DNA of 23,014 nucleotides from Ilumatobacter sp. (GTDB lineage: Bacteria > Actinomycetota > Acidimicrobiia > Acidimicrobiales > Ilumatobacteraceae): NCBI GenBank assembly GCA_018666235.1, contig JABJAB010000101.1:1-23014 (forward strand), in the 5' to 3' direction. Below are positions 22,715-23,014 of this stretch, one piece after another. Both the position numbers and the translations under genes were made by a program. Each line of letters opens with the position of its first letter. The first letter of the stretch is position 1. A model generated the notes under the pieces. That model ran no database searches, was not told the origin of the DNA, and saw nothing but the letters and a program-made list of their open reading frames with translations.

Positions 22715-23014
22715 TCAGGTGGGGCCGAGACGGGTGGCGGCTGCGAGCCCCGGGCCTGGTGGCCGTGGGCCGAGCGGGTCGGCGAGGAGCGCCGAGATTC
22801 GATCGATATACATCTGTGTGAACACCTTGACGCCCGTGAAGTTCTGGTGCACATGGTCGACAAACCAGTCAGGTCGTGATGCGGAGAGGTCGTGCCATCG
22901 AATGTGGGCGATGTACGGATCCTGCGCAGCTCTGATTCCGATCGCAGTGTTGAACCAGCGTGAGGCATCCCACTGGGTGCGGTTGGCCACGGTGACCCAA
23001 GCAATTGGAACACC
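22715..23014 (-). CDS. SGNH hydrolase-like protein, C-terminal part (5' end outside window)
   Basis: The frame is open to the window edge, giving about 99 residues: it begins GVPIAWVTVANRTQWDASRW. The segment WFVDHVHQNFTGVKVFTQMY contains D-x-x-H followed by 'n..G...~a', the block V motif (catalytic Asp and His) of SGNH/GDSL hydrolases, also seen in the SGNH domain attached to some membrane acyltransferases. The preceding 'N.~I.......~~~i~wh' strand fits the same fold. The N-terminal blocks with the Ser nucleophile lie outside the window. The internal GTG at 22990 is not a credible start. It ends 89 nt before aceE on the same strand; the last 20 residues are Pro/Gly/Ala-rich. Possible role (inference): removing or transferring acyl groups on a surface glycan or lipid. 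Confidence 0.6.
   Translation of the reverse strand, partial: GVPIAWVTVANRTQWDASRWFNTAIGIRAAQDPYIAHIRWHDLSASRPDWFVDHVHQNFTGVKVFTQMYIDRISALLADPLGPRPPGPGLAAATRLGPT

Noticed and set aside
22261..23013. Minus-strand 250-codon frame spanning the aceE start and the upstream gap
   Set aside because: It is a different frame from both aceE and the SGNH-like gene, and its translation is Arg/Ser/Pro-rich without a domain.

Overview
The window looks like a high-GC actinobacterial chromosome, probably from an Acidimicrobiia/Ilumatobacter-like lineage. That placement is an inference from the homodimeric pyruvate dehydrogenase E1, the actinobacterial-type HhH-GPD protein, frequent GTG starts and tightly overlapping genes. 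No rRNA, tRNA, CRISPR array or complete insertion sequence is visible. Nearly all of it is a surface-polysaccharide locus lying next to a central-metabolism gene.

Layout. (1) 1-2956, plus strand: a sulfotransferase (5' end outside the window), a helical-repeat/GT92-like glycosyltransferase and a second sulfotransferase, overlapping head to tail and ending at a terminator-like hairpin. (2) 2957-3540: a junction of mostly non-coding DNA that carries a frameshifted relic of an FkbM-type methyltransferase, not reported by simple ORF calling. (3) 3474-9587, minus strand: a GT-C-like membrane protein, Wzm, Wzt with a C-terminal glycan-reader domain, a polyprenyl-phosphate sugar-1-phosphate transferase and an ExoA-like GT2, i.e. 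an ABC-transporter-dependent polysaccharide assembly and export set. (4) 9756-11788, minus strand: a coiled-coil mini-protein coupled to a tandem GT2-GT2 protein. (5) 12024-14093, plus strand: a lone GT2-GT4 fusion. (6) 14186-19278, minus strand: a GT8-like enzyme, then two further coiled-coil/glycosyltransferase couplets, one containing a large fusion whose first domain seems to be a dead relative of its GT8-like neighbour. (7) 19303-22625, minus strand: an HhH-GPD protein and aceE, running directly into block 6. (8) 22715-23014: the C-terminal end of an SGNH hydrolase-like protein.

How the genes could work together (inference): the membrane phosphosugar transferase starts the glycan on a polyprenyl carrier, the GT2/GT4/GT8-like enzymes extend it, Wzm/Wzt export it with Wzt's C-terminal domain reading a finished end, and sulfotransferases decorate it or a related glycan. 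The most unusual feature is the threefold recurrence of a small coiled-coil gene overlapping the start of a glycosyltransferase gene by 4 nt. This suggests dedicated scaffold or membrane-tether subunits for individual glycosyltransferases. The methyltransferase relic and the inactivated GT-A domain show that the locus is still being remodelled.
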